This document shows positions 9,745 through 20,004 of a stretch of DNA of 64,000 nt, piece by piece. The stretch is from Cordia subcordata. Lineage: Eukaryota; Streptophyta; Magnoliopsida; Boraginales; Cordiaceae. The notes below the pieces were generated by a model, which saw only the letters and a list, made by a program, of their open reading frames with translations, was not told the DNA's origin and searched no databases. Each line of letters opens with the position of its first letter. The first letter of the stretch is position 1. The translations under genes and the position numbers were made by a program. The DNA is taken from positions 17,044,001 through 17,108,000 of the forward strand of contig JAPTOF010000004.1 of the NCBI GenBank assembly GCA_028554755.1, read 5' to 3'.

Positions 9745-10981
9745 GAGAAGAGAGAAAGAGATAGATTCCTAGCACAAGTTAGACATTTCTTTTGGGAGGA
9801 TCCCTATCTTTTCAGAGTGTGTGCGGATCAAAAGATTCGCCGATGTGTGCCCGAGGACGAGTCTGAGAGTGTTTTAAGCATGTGTCATGATGAGAGGTGT
9901 AGGGGTCATTTTAGTGGGAAGAAGACCACCGCGAAGGTCTTGGAATGTGGATTGTTTTGGCCCACTCTCTTTAGGGATGCCCAAGAGTATTGCAAAAAGT
10001 GTTTTAGATGTCAACAATCTGGTTCTATCTCTAGGAGAAATATGATGCCTTTATCCCCTATTCTTCCATATGAGTTGTTTGATGTTTGGGGTATAGATTT
10101 CATGGGTCTATTTCCACCTTCCTTTGGGTACCAATACATCTTAATAGCCGTTGATTATGTGTCCAAATAGGTTGAAGCAATTCCCACACGTACTAATGAC
10201 CATAGGGTAGTGGTTAAGTTCATTAAGGAAAATATTTTCTCCAGATTTAGAGTCCCTAGGGTCTTGATTAGTGATGGGGGTTTGCATTTTCACCATAGGA
10301 CTTTAGAGGCCTTGTTGAGGAGAAATTTGGTCACCCATAAGGTAGCCACTCTGTATCACCCACAAACTAGAAGACAAGTAGAGGTGTCCAATAAGGAGAT
10401 CAAGCACACTTTAGAGAAAACGATTAGGCCCGATAGGAGAGATTGTTCTATTAGACTAAATAATACTATGTGGGCCTACCGTGCCGCCTATAAGACTCCC
10501 ATTGGTATGTCTCCGTATATATTGGTTTATGGGAAAGCTCGTCACTTGCCAGTAGACTTGAGCATAGAGCTTATTGGGCCATCAAGGCCTTAAATTTTGA
10601 TTTGGCAAGAGTGGGTGAGAAAAGGAAGCTAGACCTAGTGGAAATGGAAGAGCTTAGATTTGAGGCACATGAGAATGCCAAGCTTTAAAAAGATATGATG
10701 AAGAGAATTCATGATAAAAACATTATTAAGAAATCATTCTCTCCCTCCAATAAAGTTTGGTTATTTAACTCACGATTGAAACTCTTTCCAAGTAGCTTAA
10801 AACAAGATGGGATGGTCTATATGAGGTGATAGTTGTCTATCCATCTGGAGCGGTCAAGATTAAAGACTTGAAGGATGGCCAAGAGTTAACGGTGAATGAG
10901 CAACGCCTAAAGTACGCATATGATCCGAGCATGGCTCGTGTGGAGGTTTTAATGCTTCAGGACCCCATCTATGGAAGTTGA
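9745..10981 (+). pseudogene. Integrase of A1
   Basis: DDE integrase that would insert cDNA. The N-terminal HHCC zinc finger (CHDERCRGHF...YCKKCFRCQ) and the DDE core are visible: D in WGIDFMG, D in LISDGG and E in QVEVSNKEIK. The block MWAYRAAYKTPIGMSPY follows. A TAG at about 10168 replaces the Trp of SKWVEAIP. A frameshift near 10560 moves the C-terminal part (KRKLDL.E.EELRFEA, KSFSP..KVWLFNS, EVLMLQDPIY) to another frame, ending at TGA 10979-10981. No chromodomain is seen, as expected for Athila rather than chromoviruses. Confidence 0.88.
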
Positions 10982-11027
10982 AGATGAGTTGGTGTTTGTC
11001 CGACTGACAGCATGGTGGTTAATGCTA

Positions 11028-11044
11028 CTAGGAGGCAACCTAGG
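11028..11044 (+). other. Post-ORF hairpin of A1
   Basis: CTAGGAGGCAACCTAGG is an inverted repeat (CTAGG/CCTAG) 47 bases after the pol stop. Similar GGAGGCAACC sequences follow pol in other plant Athila/Tat elements that I recall. Confidence 0.65.
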
Positions 11045-11412
11045 TTCAATTTTGCAATTTTGCATTTATTTCACTTTGTTTCCTTTTTATCTTCTTACTT
11101 GTTCTTTCACCCACATCAAAGTGTTGAATCCCGATCCTTTGTCTCATAAGATATATCATTGCTTATTTTTGCACATGCTAATGCAAGCATGCATAGGGAA
11201 TACTACTAATCTTGTTTTCTTTGTGAGAGTTTGTGAATTGTAAGTCACAAGATTAGTAGTATGGTGATTTATCATTGGCTTGGAAAGCTTTAAAGAAGAT
11301 GCAAGGTCATATCTATCTTTTCTCCACTTGTTCCCCATGTTTTTACGCCATCCCCACCACCCTCACTTGCTTTGTAATGCCAATTTGCTTATTTAAGTGT
11401 TTTGCTCTATTT

Positions 11413-11450
11413 GCTTGAGGACAAGGAAAGTTTAGGTTTGGGGGTGTGGG
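11413..11450 (+). other. PPT1 of A1 (second polypurine tract)
   Basis: A CTTGAGGACAAG lead followed by TTTAGGTTTGGGGGTGTGGG, about 920 bp before the true PPT. It closely resembles the PPT at 12335-12372 but no LTR follows. Confidence 0.7.
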
Positions 11451-12334
11451 AGTTTGGTTTTCTTGTTATATATCTTGCTTAGGGTAAATTGCATTATGTG
11501 CTTAAAAATGGTAAAAATTTTTCAATTTTGATGCATGTAGAGTCATTTATTTCTTTGTTGATTGTTGTGTTGCTATTGTGATTGACTCTATTGATTTTTG
11601 AAGATGAGATGCATTATGGGGAAATGAATAGAGTGGTTTGAAAACTAAGTCTTGGAGGAGATGCCCTTCAAAGTTGTGGGGAGTGAGAACCTTTAAGAAT
11701 GACTCATGCGGCCACCCCATAGCTTGGTAGGAAAAAGTGTTGGAAAAGGGTTGTTGATGTGAGTGCCCCTTCTTTGATTGGTTGTTTTTGATGTGCCAAA
11801 GCCTTTATTTTTCTATTCTTTTTGTGAATACAATATAAAGCATGAAAAATCCAAAAAAAAACTAAAAAAAGGCAAAAAGGTGCAAAAATATCAAAAAAAA
11901 TGTGAAAAAGTGAAAAAGCCAAAGGCACAAAAAAAGTTTTGTGAATAAGTGCACAAGTGACACAATGTCAACTTAGCACAAGTTATCATCTTTGTAGATA
12001 TGTGAATAAGGCTTTTTATAAGCCATTGTGTTTGTACATTATCTCATCTTGTCTTTGAGGCTTGGTGCATATTGGGGAGGCCATGTTAGTTGAGGGAGCA
12101 CAAAATATCAACATCTCGAGTGTGTGAGTTAGAATCCTAGGCTTGTGGTGGATTGGCTACTTGGGAAATTCCCCCGAGGAATGTGACCCCTTATGAGTAG
12201 AAGGAGGATCCAAAGAGATTTGGGGATCTCTCGACAATAAGAATGCCCCCTTCATGCTTCTTACACTAACCTTGATAGTAAGCAATCCTTTAGCAATCCA
12301 TTGCATCGGCTTTAGAAATAAATTTAAGATTGGG

Positions 12335-12372
12335 CTTGCTTAGGGACAAGCAAGGAGAACGTTTGGGGGTGT
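12335..12372 (+). other. Polypurine tract (PPT2) of A1
   Basis: Purine-rich GGAGAACGTTTGGGGGTGT directly abuts the 3' LTR. It would prime plus-strand synthesis. Confidence 0.85.
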
Positions 12373-14226
12373 TGATGTGTTGTGTTTTGGTTTGTGTTTG
12401 AATTGTTATTTGTTTATATTTTAGAGGTGTATTGAGTTTAAATAGTTACATTAATGTAGTACTTGTGCTAGGTATGGGCTTAAGTTTATACAACTACACA
12501 TAGTTAGCTTTAAAAGGTAAATGCTACATTAATGGCTTGTTATGGATGTTATAGGTGAGATTGAGGATTGTTTGAATATCAATGAAGATGGAGATGGTTT
12601 GAGCAAGGATTGAAAGCATATCGAAGAGGAAAAGTGGAAGAAAATCAAGTTTGGAGGCTTCCGGATAAAGGTCAAGACACTTGGAAGCAAAACGGAGCTA
12701 AAACGAAGCCAAAAGAGAGCAAAAAGGCACTACTAGAGCACTGGCTTCAAAGTACCGGTACACCGGCTCACTATTTCACCAAGAGATCAAACTTCTACTA
12801 CCAAAATAGAGGCCCTATTGGTACCGATGCTTCGGTTAAGTGTTCTGGTAGTCACAGAAATTAGCTATATAAGCTCGCTTTTGGCCATTCTAAAAAAGAA
12901 TTAAGTCATATTCTTTCACACCTATCTCCCAAACCCTAATTCCTCTTTCACCAACCTCCAACACACATACACGCTCACACACTTTTCACCTAGTCTAAAG
13001 CTCATTTGGAGAGATTCAAACACTTGGATCAAAGGCTACTCAAGGATTTTGTACAAGAATTGCTAGGATGGAAGGGGAGTTTCCTATTCTCTCTTTCATC
13101 CTTTATTATATTATGTTTGAGTATATTTGTTTAGGGTAATGACTCTTGTGTAATGGGTTGATTCTATGCTTTTATATTATGGGATTCAATGGCTTAATGT
13201 ATATACATATGCTATCTTCTTCTTGTATCAATGGCTATTGCTCAATACATATCTAGGTGTCTGATAATATGCCTATGAGAGTTGCATACATATAAATTGA
13301 AGTCTATTTGCTACTAAACACCGCTAATCCATTCTATAACCATGTCTATGTGTTTTTGTATGGATCTTATGAAGTGGGTATTTTTTATATTTATGTCCAT
13401 GTGTATGTTTGCATGCCTAGTAGTAAATATGACCTCAATATTGCATGCATGTTGGTTCAAAAGTGTTTTTAATGGTGTAATTCGAGCATGACAATGTTTG
13501 GTAGTCGAATAGGTCCCTTTATTCATGACCATCTTGGCTTAGAGCATGTATGAATGCTTAAATAGGTCAAATCTCACTATTGTGACCTTAGAATGACAAA
13601 GCATAATTAAAGGCTAGTCTAAATCGAGTCTTCTTTGGCTTTAAATCCAGCCAATAGGTTTTCGGGTAGATTTAGTTGACTCTAGAAACACTAAGTCTTC
13701 GCTTTAAATCCAGCCAATGATTTAGGTACTAGGGTAGGTTTGTTCTAGGACACCTAGAAAGCTAGTTAGTCACTCTTAAGGCCCTAGGTTATAAGGACCA
13801 CGCTATAGCTCTAGGAGGTGTCTCCTATGGACGGACCCACACCGAGTCTTGGGGGAAATTAGGACATTAACTAAGCAACCTATGTAGAAGAGCAATTAAT
13901 GATTAAGCCATTCCATGTAATCCCATTAATAAGTAGATGTCACCCTAATCCTTTCCATTTGTTAGTTCTCTCTAGATGGTTTGTCTGTATATTTTCCCAT
14001 TCCTATAGTGTAGTTTTATTTTCTTTAGTTAGATCTCTCAACCATCCAAAAACACCAAAAATAGTTTGTTTAAGTTTTCCTTTTGACATTCTCTAAGACA
14101 TACACATAGAATCAATCCCACAACATAACCTCCCTGTGGTTCGACACTCGTTCTCGCACACACTACACTGTATCGATCCATGCACTTGCGCGTCTTTAGA
14201 GCTTGCACTTGAGAGAAGATACATCA
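12373..14226 (+). repeat. 3' LTR of A1
   Basis: Starts TGATGTG, ends GATACATCA. TATA box TATATAAG lies at 12866-12873. The LTR hairpin motif is at about 13635-13656 and 13697-13718. It is longer than the 5' LTR by the segment near 12985-13085 and lacks about 25 bp around 13925. Confidence 0.9.
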
Positions 14227-14883
14227 CATATCTTTACAATCCAAGAGCTATGCCCAAATCTTTGTGTTTGATCCTCTTAGAGGCTTGATTCCAAAGTTCT
14301 TTTGTGTATAGAAGAGTGTGTGAAAGGTGGGAGATGAGAGGATTAGGGTTTTGGGATATAGGTGTGAAAGAATATGACTTATTGGTACATAAAATGGCCA
14401 AAAGCGGGATTATATAGCCAATTTCTGGGACTAACAGAACATTTAACTAGAGCCCAGTACCAAGGGGCCTCAATTGCAGTAGTAGAAGCTTGCTCTCTAT
14501 TTTTGGCAGACTAGTGAGCCGGTGCACTAGTACTTTGAAGCCGGTGCTTTATTTTAGCTCCATTTTCCTTTTGGTTGCTTTGGTCTTTGTCTGAAAGCCT
14601 CCAATCTTACTTTTCTTCCACTTTTCATCCTTAAAATCTTCTTTAATTCTTGCCCAAGCAATCTCCATCTTTGTTCAGCTCAAGACATTCCTCAAACTCA
14701 CCTAAAACATAAGAAAGTGCACTTTAGTATAGCATTTATGCTTTAAGCTCAACTATAGACACCTAAAGCTTAATATGCTCAAGTATAATAGAAATGCTAT
14801 ACTAATACACCTTATAGAGCACAAAACACCTCAAAATAGATATAGAAATACAATGCAGAATCATACACGAAACTAACACATTA
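14227..14883 (-). repeat. LTR1 of element E, right arm (U3)
   Basis: Continuation of LTR1 beyond A1, including the target duplication CATAT. It ends in ACACATTA (expected ACACATCA). Its U3 resembles the U3 of LTR B (52911 onward), although the U5 halves of the two LTRs differ. Confidence 0.75.
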
Positions 14884-15144
14884 ATGAGCATGGCTTCCAC
14901 AATGATTGCAATAACAAGAATATACATCCCTATAGTCATGATTTCTAAATGAATATGTATGAGATGATGCATGACTATAGGGGTCATAGTTAGCACTAGC
15001 CCTTGGTTGGGGATTGTCATGGGCGTAAAAGAAAGTTTGATGCGTATGACTTCCACAATCACAGCATGCATTGGGAACAAGTTCGGATAATGGGGAAGAA
15101 GATACCAAGGACCACCAAGAAGCATCTAGGTCACTCATATTCAA
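14884..15144 (-). pseudogene. N-terminal stub of the D1/E-type ORF
   Basis: Eighty-seven open codons on the minus strand matching the start of the D1 ORF (27921 onward): DLDASWWSLV against D1's DPNASW-stop-SLV, then NYDPYSHASSH and HDYRDVYSCYCNHCGSHAH. It stops inside the CCHC knuckle where LTR1 begins, so the rest of the ORF and the polypurine tract have been deleted. The WW here shows that the D1 stop at codon 9 is a Trp-to-stop change. Confidence 0.7.
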
Positions 15145-15304
15145 TCAAGCACAAGTATTCCTCTTCACAGTGCTCAAGAAAAAATTTTTTAAAAAAATTT
15201 CTTTTATTATTCAAAACAAAGAAAACATGAAACGATAAAATAACATGCAACAAGCTAAGACACAAAAACAAAGAAACCAAACAATGACAACGGTGCCAAG
15301 AACT
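15145..15304 (-). other. Leader of E with damaged primer-binding site
   Basis: It holds an A/T-rich leader and, at 15285-15298, a primer site that has lost about a dozen bases. The remaining part reads TGGCACCGTTGTC on the minus strand. Compare the intact site at 1370-1387. Confidence 0.6.
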
Positions 15305-16361
15305 TGATATGCTATTTGTGCACAAGCCTAAAGAGCCCACAGGCGTACGAGTCATGTGTAGCAAAATGTCTGCGAGTATGGGGTCGAATCCATGGGGAGG
15401 CCTAATAGGTATGGTGTCCTAAGCTATATGCGTCCTAAAGAGCTACATGTTAAGGTCCTAACTATAATATCTTTGGTGTTTTTGGTTTGAGGAGAGCTTG
15501 GAAAAGATAAATCTAAGCTACAGGCAAGAAAATAAAAGGGCGGTGTGCATGTAAAATGGGGGAATCAAGCAATCTATAGGAGTCAAACACATAAAATAGG
15601 GGCTAGGGTAATTACATCTTGCAAATAGATGATTACTACTTCTTGTTAAGGTTTCTTGATGGATTATACTTGGTTGCTCTTGTCTAGTCTCCTAATTAAC
15701 CTCCTAGTTACACTCTAAGCCTCACTGTGGGTCTGTCCCTAAGCATCGACTAACCTAGAGTTACGGCATGGTCTTTATGACTTAAGGCCATAGGGTTAGC
15801 TAAATAGGATTCTAGGTTACATAGATCGGTTTAACCTAGCGTCTAAACCATTGGATAAATTTAAAGCCAAGACCTAGTCCGTCTAAGGTCGACTAACCTA
15901 CCTTGAAACCTATTAGCTGGATTTAAAGCTAAGGGAGACTCGACCTAGGCTAGCCATTAGTTATGCATCACTGATCATTTACACAATAGCGGGTAATAAC
16001 ATTTAAGTGCAAAGCAAACATATCTAAGGCATTGCATTTGAGAGTATTTTGGAGTATTCTACTATTAAGCACATAGACATATTTAGATTACACCAATTTA
16101 AGCAATGACACCGACATGTATGCAATAGAAGCTATTTATGCTACTAAGTATGCAACACACATAGACATGTATATAACCATACCCACTTCATGTAATCACG
16201 ACACAAACACATAGACATGCTAGCATAATGATTTAGAGATGGTTAATAGCACAAAAGATAATAGCACAAAAGATTTCAATATACATATGCAACTTCATTG
16301 AGGCATTTCAACAAACACATAGACATATATGTAAAATAGCCTTTGAAATCCTAAGCATAAA

Positions 16362-16395
<34 letters not shown>

Positions 16396-16514
16396 CCGTC
16401 GAGTACCCATTACAATAATGTAATAATTAATCTATAATATAAGAGTAAATCACCCTACATAGCTCTAATCAAACATACATTAACTTAGGATAAAAGAGAA
16501 ACAAATAAGCTACC
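15305..16514 (-). repeat. LTR2 (5' LTR) of element E, left arm
   Basis: Begins TGATATGC beside the primer site and runs rightward as R/U5 of a minus-strand LTR. It has hairpin-motif copies near 15850 and 15915 and an AT dinucleotide run at about 16363-16393. It is interrupted at 16514 by a solo LTR with duplicated CTACC. Confidence 0.8.
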
Positions 16515-18116
16515 TGATGTGTGTCATTTGTGCATGTTTGCATCTAGTTTTTGCATGCATATTTAAGGATGTTTAGAGTATAATTGAGTGTGCTTGGTAT
16601 AAAGTTTATGCATATTTGTTAATATTTGTACATAATGTATTTAGGTGCATAAATACTATACTAAGTGTTATATTCCATGTTTTAGGAGTGTTTTGGAAGG
16701 ATTCAAGCTTATGCGAGGAAGAAATGAGCTAACGGATGAAGACCGGAAGAAAAGAAAAAAAGAAGAGATCATTCTCATCCAGCCGGTCGACTTAGAAGAA
16801 GAGCCGGTCAACCGGTCGGTCCAGAGAATAAAAGATTTGAAGCCGGTCGACCGGCTAGGTCGACCAGCTAGTCCAGAGAGCATCATGATTGAAGCCGGTC
16901 GAGTAATAAAGAGGAGCTGGTTGAGCAAGAAAGGTCGACCGGCTGTGCGCTGAAGAAATCCATAAAAAGCTCGTTTCAGCTCATTTTCAAGAGAGGAACT
17001 TTTATTTCTTAAAATCCTAATAAACCCTAACCCTTTACCCACTTCACAAAACACCCTAAACCACCATCTAAACCCCACACCAAGCTAGGATTGAAGCATT
17101 AAACAAAGATTTGAAGGATTTGTATGGATTTGGAAGCAAGAATTTAGGAAAGTTCTTCTTGTTCTTTCTCTATTTCTTGTAAATATGTTGCTAGATTAGG
17201 CTAGATTTAGGGTTGATTGTTGTTGTATATTAGATTAGGGCTTTGAATAATGGATTTGTGTAGATCTTTGGCTCTTAATACATGTTTATTTACATAAATT
17301 TATGGCATGATTCAATATGTCTATGCATTGGAAATCAAACATGTGTATGTGTTTGTTAAAATGCCTAAGTGAATATGCATGTGTTATTTGTGCTTCAATT
17401 CTCTTATCTACTTATTTGGGTGATGTGATTGTGCTTAATCTTATGGCTTTGCTTAGTAGCGTAGGCTTTAGCTTTAAATCCAGCTAATAGGTTACATGCT
17501 TTGCTTAGTCGAGTTTAGGTGCTAGTCCTTGGCTTTAAATCCAGCCAAGCGGATAAGTTAACCTAGACTAGAGTATCCCTCACTCACGTTAGTGTTGGTT
17601 AATCGAGCTTTAATGTCACGTAGTGTTTAGGTGCTAGTCCTTGGCTTTAAATCCAGCCAAAAGGATAAGTTCTAAGCACGGATTGCGTGGGCTAGGAGGG
17701 ATTGGCCCTTAGCTTTAAATATAGCTAAAGGGTTAAACCACTAGTATTGGTTAGGAGAACCCCCGATCAGCACAACAGCAATAGAAGTCCCGAGCCTTAG
17801 ACCTCATCCGTTATCATAGCCCAAGTCTAGCGCAATGCAATCACCCTAGGCCCCCTTCTTCTTTATTAGTGTTTCCTTCCTTAGTTTGGCTCCTTTAAGT
17901 TCCTCCATAGATTAGTTTTTATTTTCCTTTTTCCGAGCTCCCTTCTATCCCAAAGTAAGTACACACACACACGTAGCTAGTTTAAGGCACTCGAGCACAT
18001 AGAGACTAAACTAGGGTAGCCTCCCTGTGGATTTGACCCCGCACTTGCACACACTGTACTACACACGTCCCGTGCACTTGCGAGCTATTTAGGCTTGTGC
18101 TCAAATAGCGATATCA
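16515..18116 (+). repeat. Solo LTR, D family
   Basis: Complete 1,602-bp LTR from TGATGTG to GATATCA. It is flanked by perfect CTACC duplications (16510-16514 and 18117-18121) and has no internal region. Its U3 carries a cluster of GGTCGACC palindromes (16790-16950) just before a TATA-like CATAAAAAG, and R/U5 carries four hairpin-motif copies (17470-17720). Solo LTRs arise by recombination between the two LTRs of one element. Confidence 0.92.
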
Positions 18117-18977
18117 CTACCCTTTTATCTAAAGCCATATCTTTACAATCTAAAAGTCGTGCCCAAATCCTTATGTTGGATCCTTTTAGAAGCTTGATTC
18201 CATGTGGTAAATATGTTTAGATGAATGTGTGTGAGGCAAGTAGAAATGAAATAGGGTTTTAAGAGATGGGTGTCAAAGAATATAACTTGTTCTTCCATAA
18301 AATGGCCAAAAGAGGGCTTATATAGCCAATTTTTCACGACTCCCAGAACACCTAGCCGGTACACCGCATCCAAGAGCTCTCTATTCTACCAAGGGAAGGT
18401 TGCTCACTAGTTTTTCCAGCCTAGTGAGATAGCGCACTGCCTCTCTAAAGGGCACTCAGCCAACTCTTCTTGTTTTACTCTGTTTAGCTTTATTGTGGCA
18501 TTAATTTACGCACAATTTTTTTCTATGGCTTCGTATCACTTCCAGGAATCTTCCAAGCCATATTTCTTCATCTTTTGCACCTTATAAACATTTCCAAACT
18601 TAGTCCATGTCCTCTTTGGTTGCAAGCTCCAAATTTGGTTCCCGTTGCCCTTAGTTTTGTCCAATTACTCCGTTCTTCGTCCAAGAGCTTGCAAATGCAA
18701 TCTTCTTGCTTTCTTCTCATCCAAAACACCTTTGGCTTGGATTTATCATCACATCTTCATCATTTTAAACTCCAAGCATTGTTCCAAATCTCACCTAAAA
18801 TACAAGATAAGTGCACTTTAGTGTAGCATTTATGGTTTAAGCTCAACTATAGCCATATGAATCCTAATATGCTGAAGTATGATATAAATGCTATACTAAT
18901 ACACCTAATAAAGCACAAAACACATCAAAACAAGAATAACAATGCCATATGTAAACATATACAAAACGAACACATCA
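18117..18977 (-). repeat. LTR2 of element E, right arm (U3)
   Basis: Resumes LTR2 after the solo LTR and includes the uninterrupted site AAGCCATATC (18133-18142) that proves the A1 insertion point. It ends ACACATCA at 18977. The U3 block 18450-18800 is shared with the solo LTR at 51280-51600. Confidence 0.8.
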
Positions 18978-19558
18978 CTTGGCTTTAAACCTAGTGAAGC
19001 GGATAAGTTAACCTAGAATAGAGATTCCCTCACCTACGTTAGTGTTTGTCAATCAAGCCTTAATGTCATTTAGCATTTAGGTACTAGTCCTTCACTTTAA
19101 ACCCAGCCAAGAGGATAAGTTCTAAGCACCGATTGCATAAGCTAGGAGAGATTGGCCCTTAGCTTTAAACCTAGCCAACAGGTTAAACCATTAGTATTGG
19201 TTTGGAGACCACTAATCAACAGAACGACAATAGAAGTCTGAAACCACAGATAGACCTAATTTGTTATCTTAGCTTGAGTCTAGTTGCAATGCAATCACCC
19301 TAGGTCCCCTTCTTCTTTATAAGGTTTTATTCCTTAGATTGGCACTTTTAAGTTCCTCCTAGTTTAGGTTTATTTTCCTTTTCTAAGCTCCCTTCTATCC
19401 GAAAGCAAGCACATATATGCTCGTAGCTAGTTTTAGGCACTTGAGTACATAGAGACCCAACTAAGGTAGCCTCCCTGTGGAGATGATACCTACACTCGAA
19501 TCCGCTATACCACGAACAATTCGTACACGTGTAGGTGTAAAACGCGACACGATCATCA
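18978..19558 (+). repeat. Partial D-family LTR (right part only)
   Basis: Matches the R/U5 half of the D-family LTR from the hairpin repeats (equivalent to about 17527) to an end near GATCATCA. The end resembles that of D1 (GGTGTAAAAC...) rather than the solo LTRs. The left half is absent because element E starts exactly here; it should lie beyond the left edge, next to a second copy of CTTGG. Confidence 0.7.
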
Positions 19559-20004
19559 AAGATTTTTAAAAACTTAAAGCATATTTGATTTTCATAAACA
19601 ATTTTTGGAAGTAAAATGCATTTATTAGGTTATAGAGGAAATCATGCAAACAAGAGCTATAACAAGCATAATCGAGGCTAAACACAGGTGAGCATAATCA
19701 GTACCCCTTATGTCACCTTGTCTCTGCCTTGTGACTACCTCTTCTTCTTCTTTCATAATATTTGCTTGAATACTTCCTCCATGCCATGAGATATGTTTTG
19801 GGCATGATCAATCTTGATGTCCTTCATAAGCTGAAAAAATATTTATTTTGTAGTCCAACATCTTGGTAAGAGTAACATACTAAAGGCATTCTCAAAAAGA
19901 CTATTTGCTAGCATTATGAATTCATTCAAACAAGTAGCACATAACACTAATGTGCATTATCAAAACAATCACTTAAATCGTATTTAAGCTAACACTTTCT
20001 AATA
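19559..20004 (-). pseudogene. Probable 3' end of a host gene: intron, last exon, 3' UTR
   Basis: This segment has no LTR-element resemblance. On the minus strand, T-rich sequence (20004-19831) ends in the acceptor-like TATTTTTTCAG, followed by a 25-codon open frame (19830-19753). It starts LMKDIKIDHAQ, includes HGMEEVF and ends in TGA. An AATAAA lies 130 bp further on (19626-19621). A frame offset by two continues with an E-rich stretch and a hydrophobic tail, so a frameshift may have shortened the protein. I do not recognise the protein. It is either a captured gene fragment or a remnant of the site into which the elements inserted. The gene identity is open and the exon call rests on these signals only. 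Confidence 0.4.

Larger units (their letters stand above)
10982..12334 (+). other. 3' UTR of A1
   Basis: Non-coding. It contains, in order, the post-ORF hairpin, PPT1, an A-rich stretch and the palindrome TGACACAATGTCA (11958-11970). The same order occurs in B1 and D1. No envelope-like gene is present between integrase and the LTR. Confidence 0.75.
3510..14226 (+). mobile_element. A1: complete but decayed Athila-like Ty3/gypsy retrotransposon
   Basis: The 10,717-bp element has a 1,784-bp 5' LTR, degenerate PBS, gag, protease, RT, RNase H, integrase, 3' UTR, PPT and a 1,854-bp 3' LTR. It sits in LTR1 of E. The flanks are CACAT (3505-3509) and CATAT (14227-14231). The uninterrupted homologous site in LTR2 (18136-18140) reads CATAT, so this is a 5-bp duplication with one later mutation. 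Its two LTRs differ at roughly one base in eleven over the first 300 bp, plus indels, so the insertion is old. Every coding domain carries stops or frameshifts. Confidence 0.92.

Noticed and set aside
11704..11928. Phe/Leu-rich frames in 3' UTRs (also 30689-31015, 37593-37967 and 43234-43500)
   Set aside because: These are translations of the A- or T-rich tract near PPT2, low in complexity and on both strands.
16363..16393. AT dinucleotide run
   Set aside because: An ordinary microsatellite within LTR2; other LTR copies have a shorter run.
16645..16953. Recurring reading frame of about 95-120 codons in D LTRs (also 20970-21251 and 57974-58339)
   Set aside because: It lies in U3 upstream of the TATA-like site, its length differs among copies and it is rich in the GGTCGACC repeats. 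The minus-strand frame 17078-16668 is its shadow. Repetition is explained by LTR copy number.
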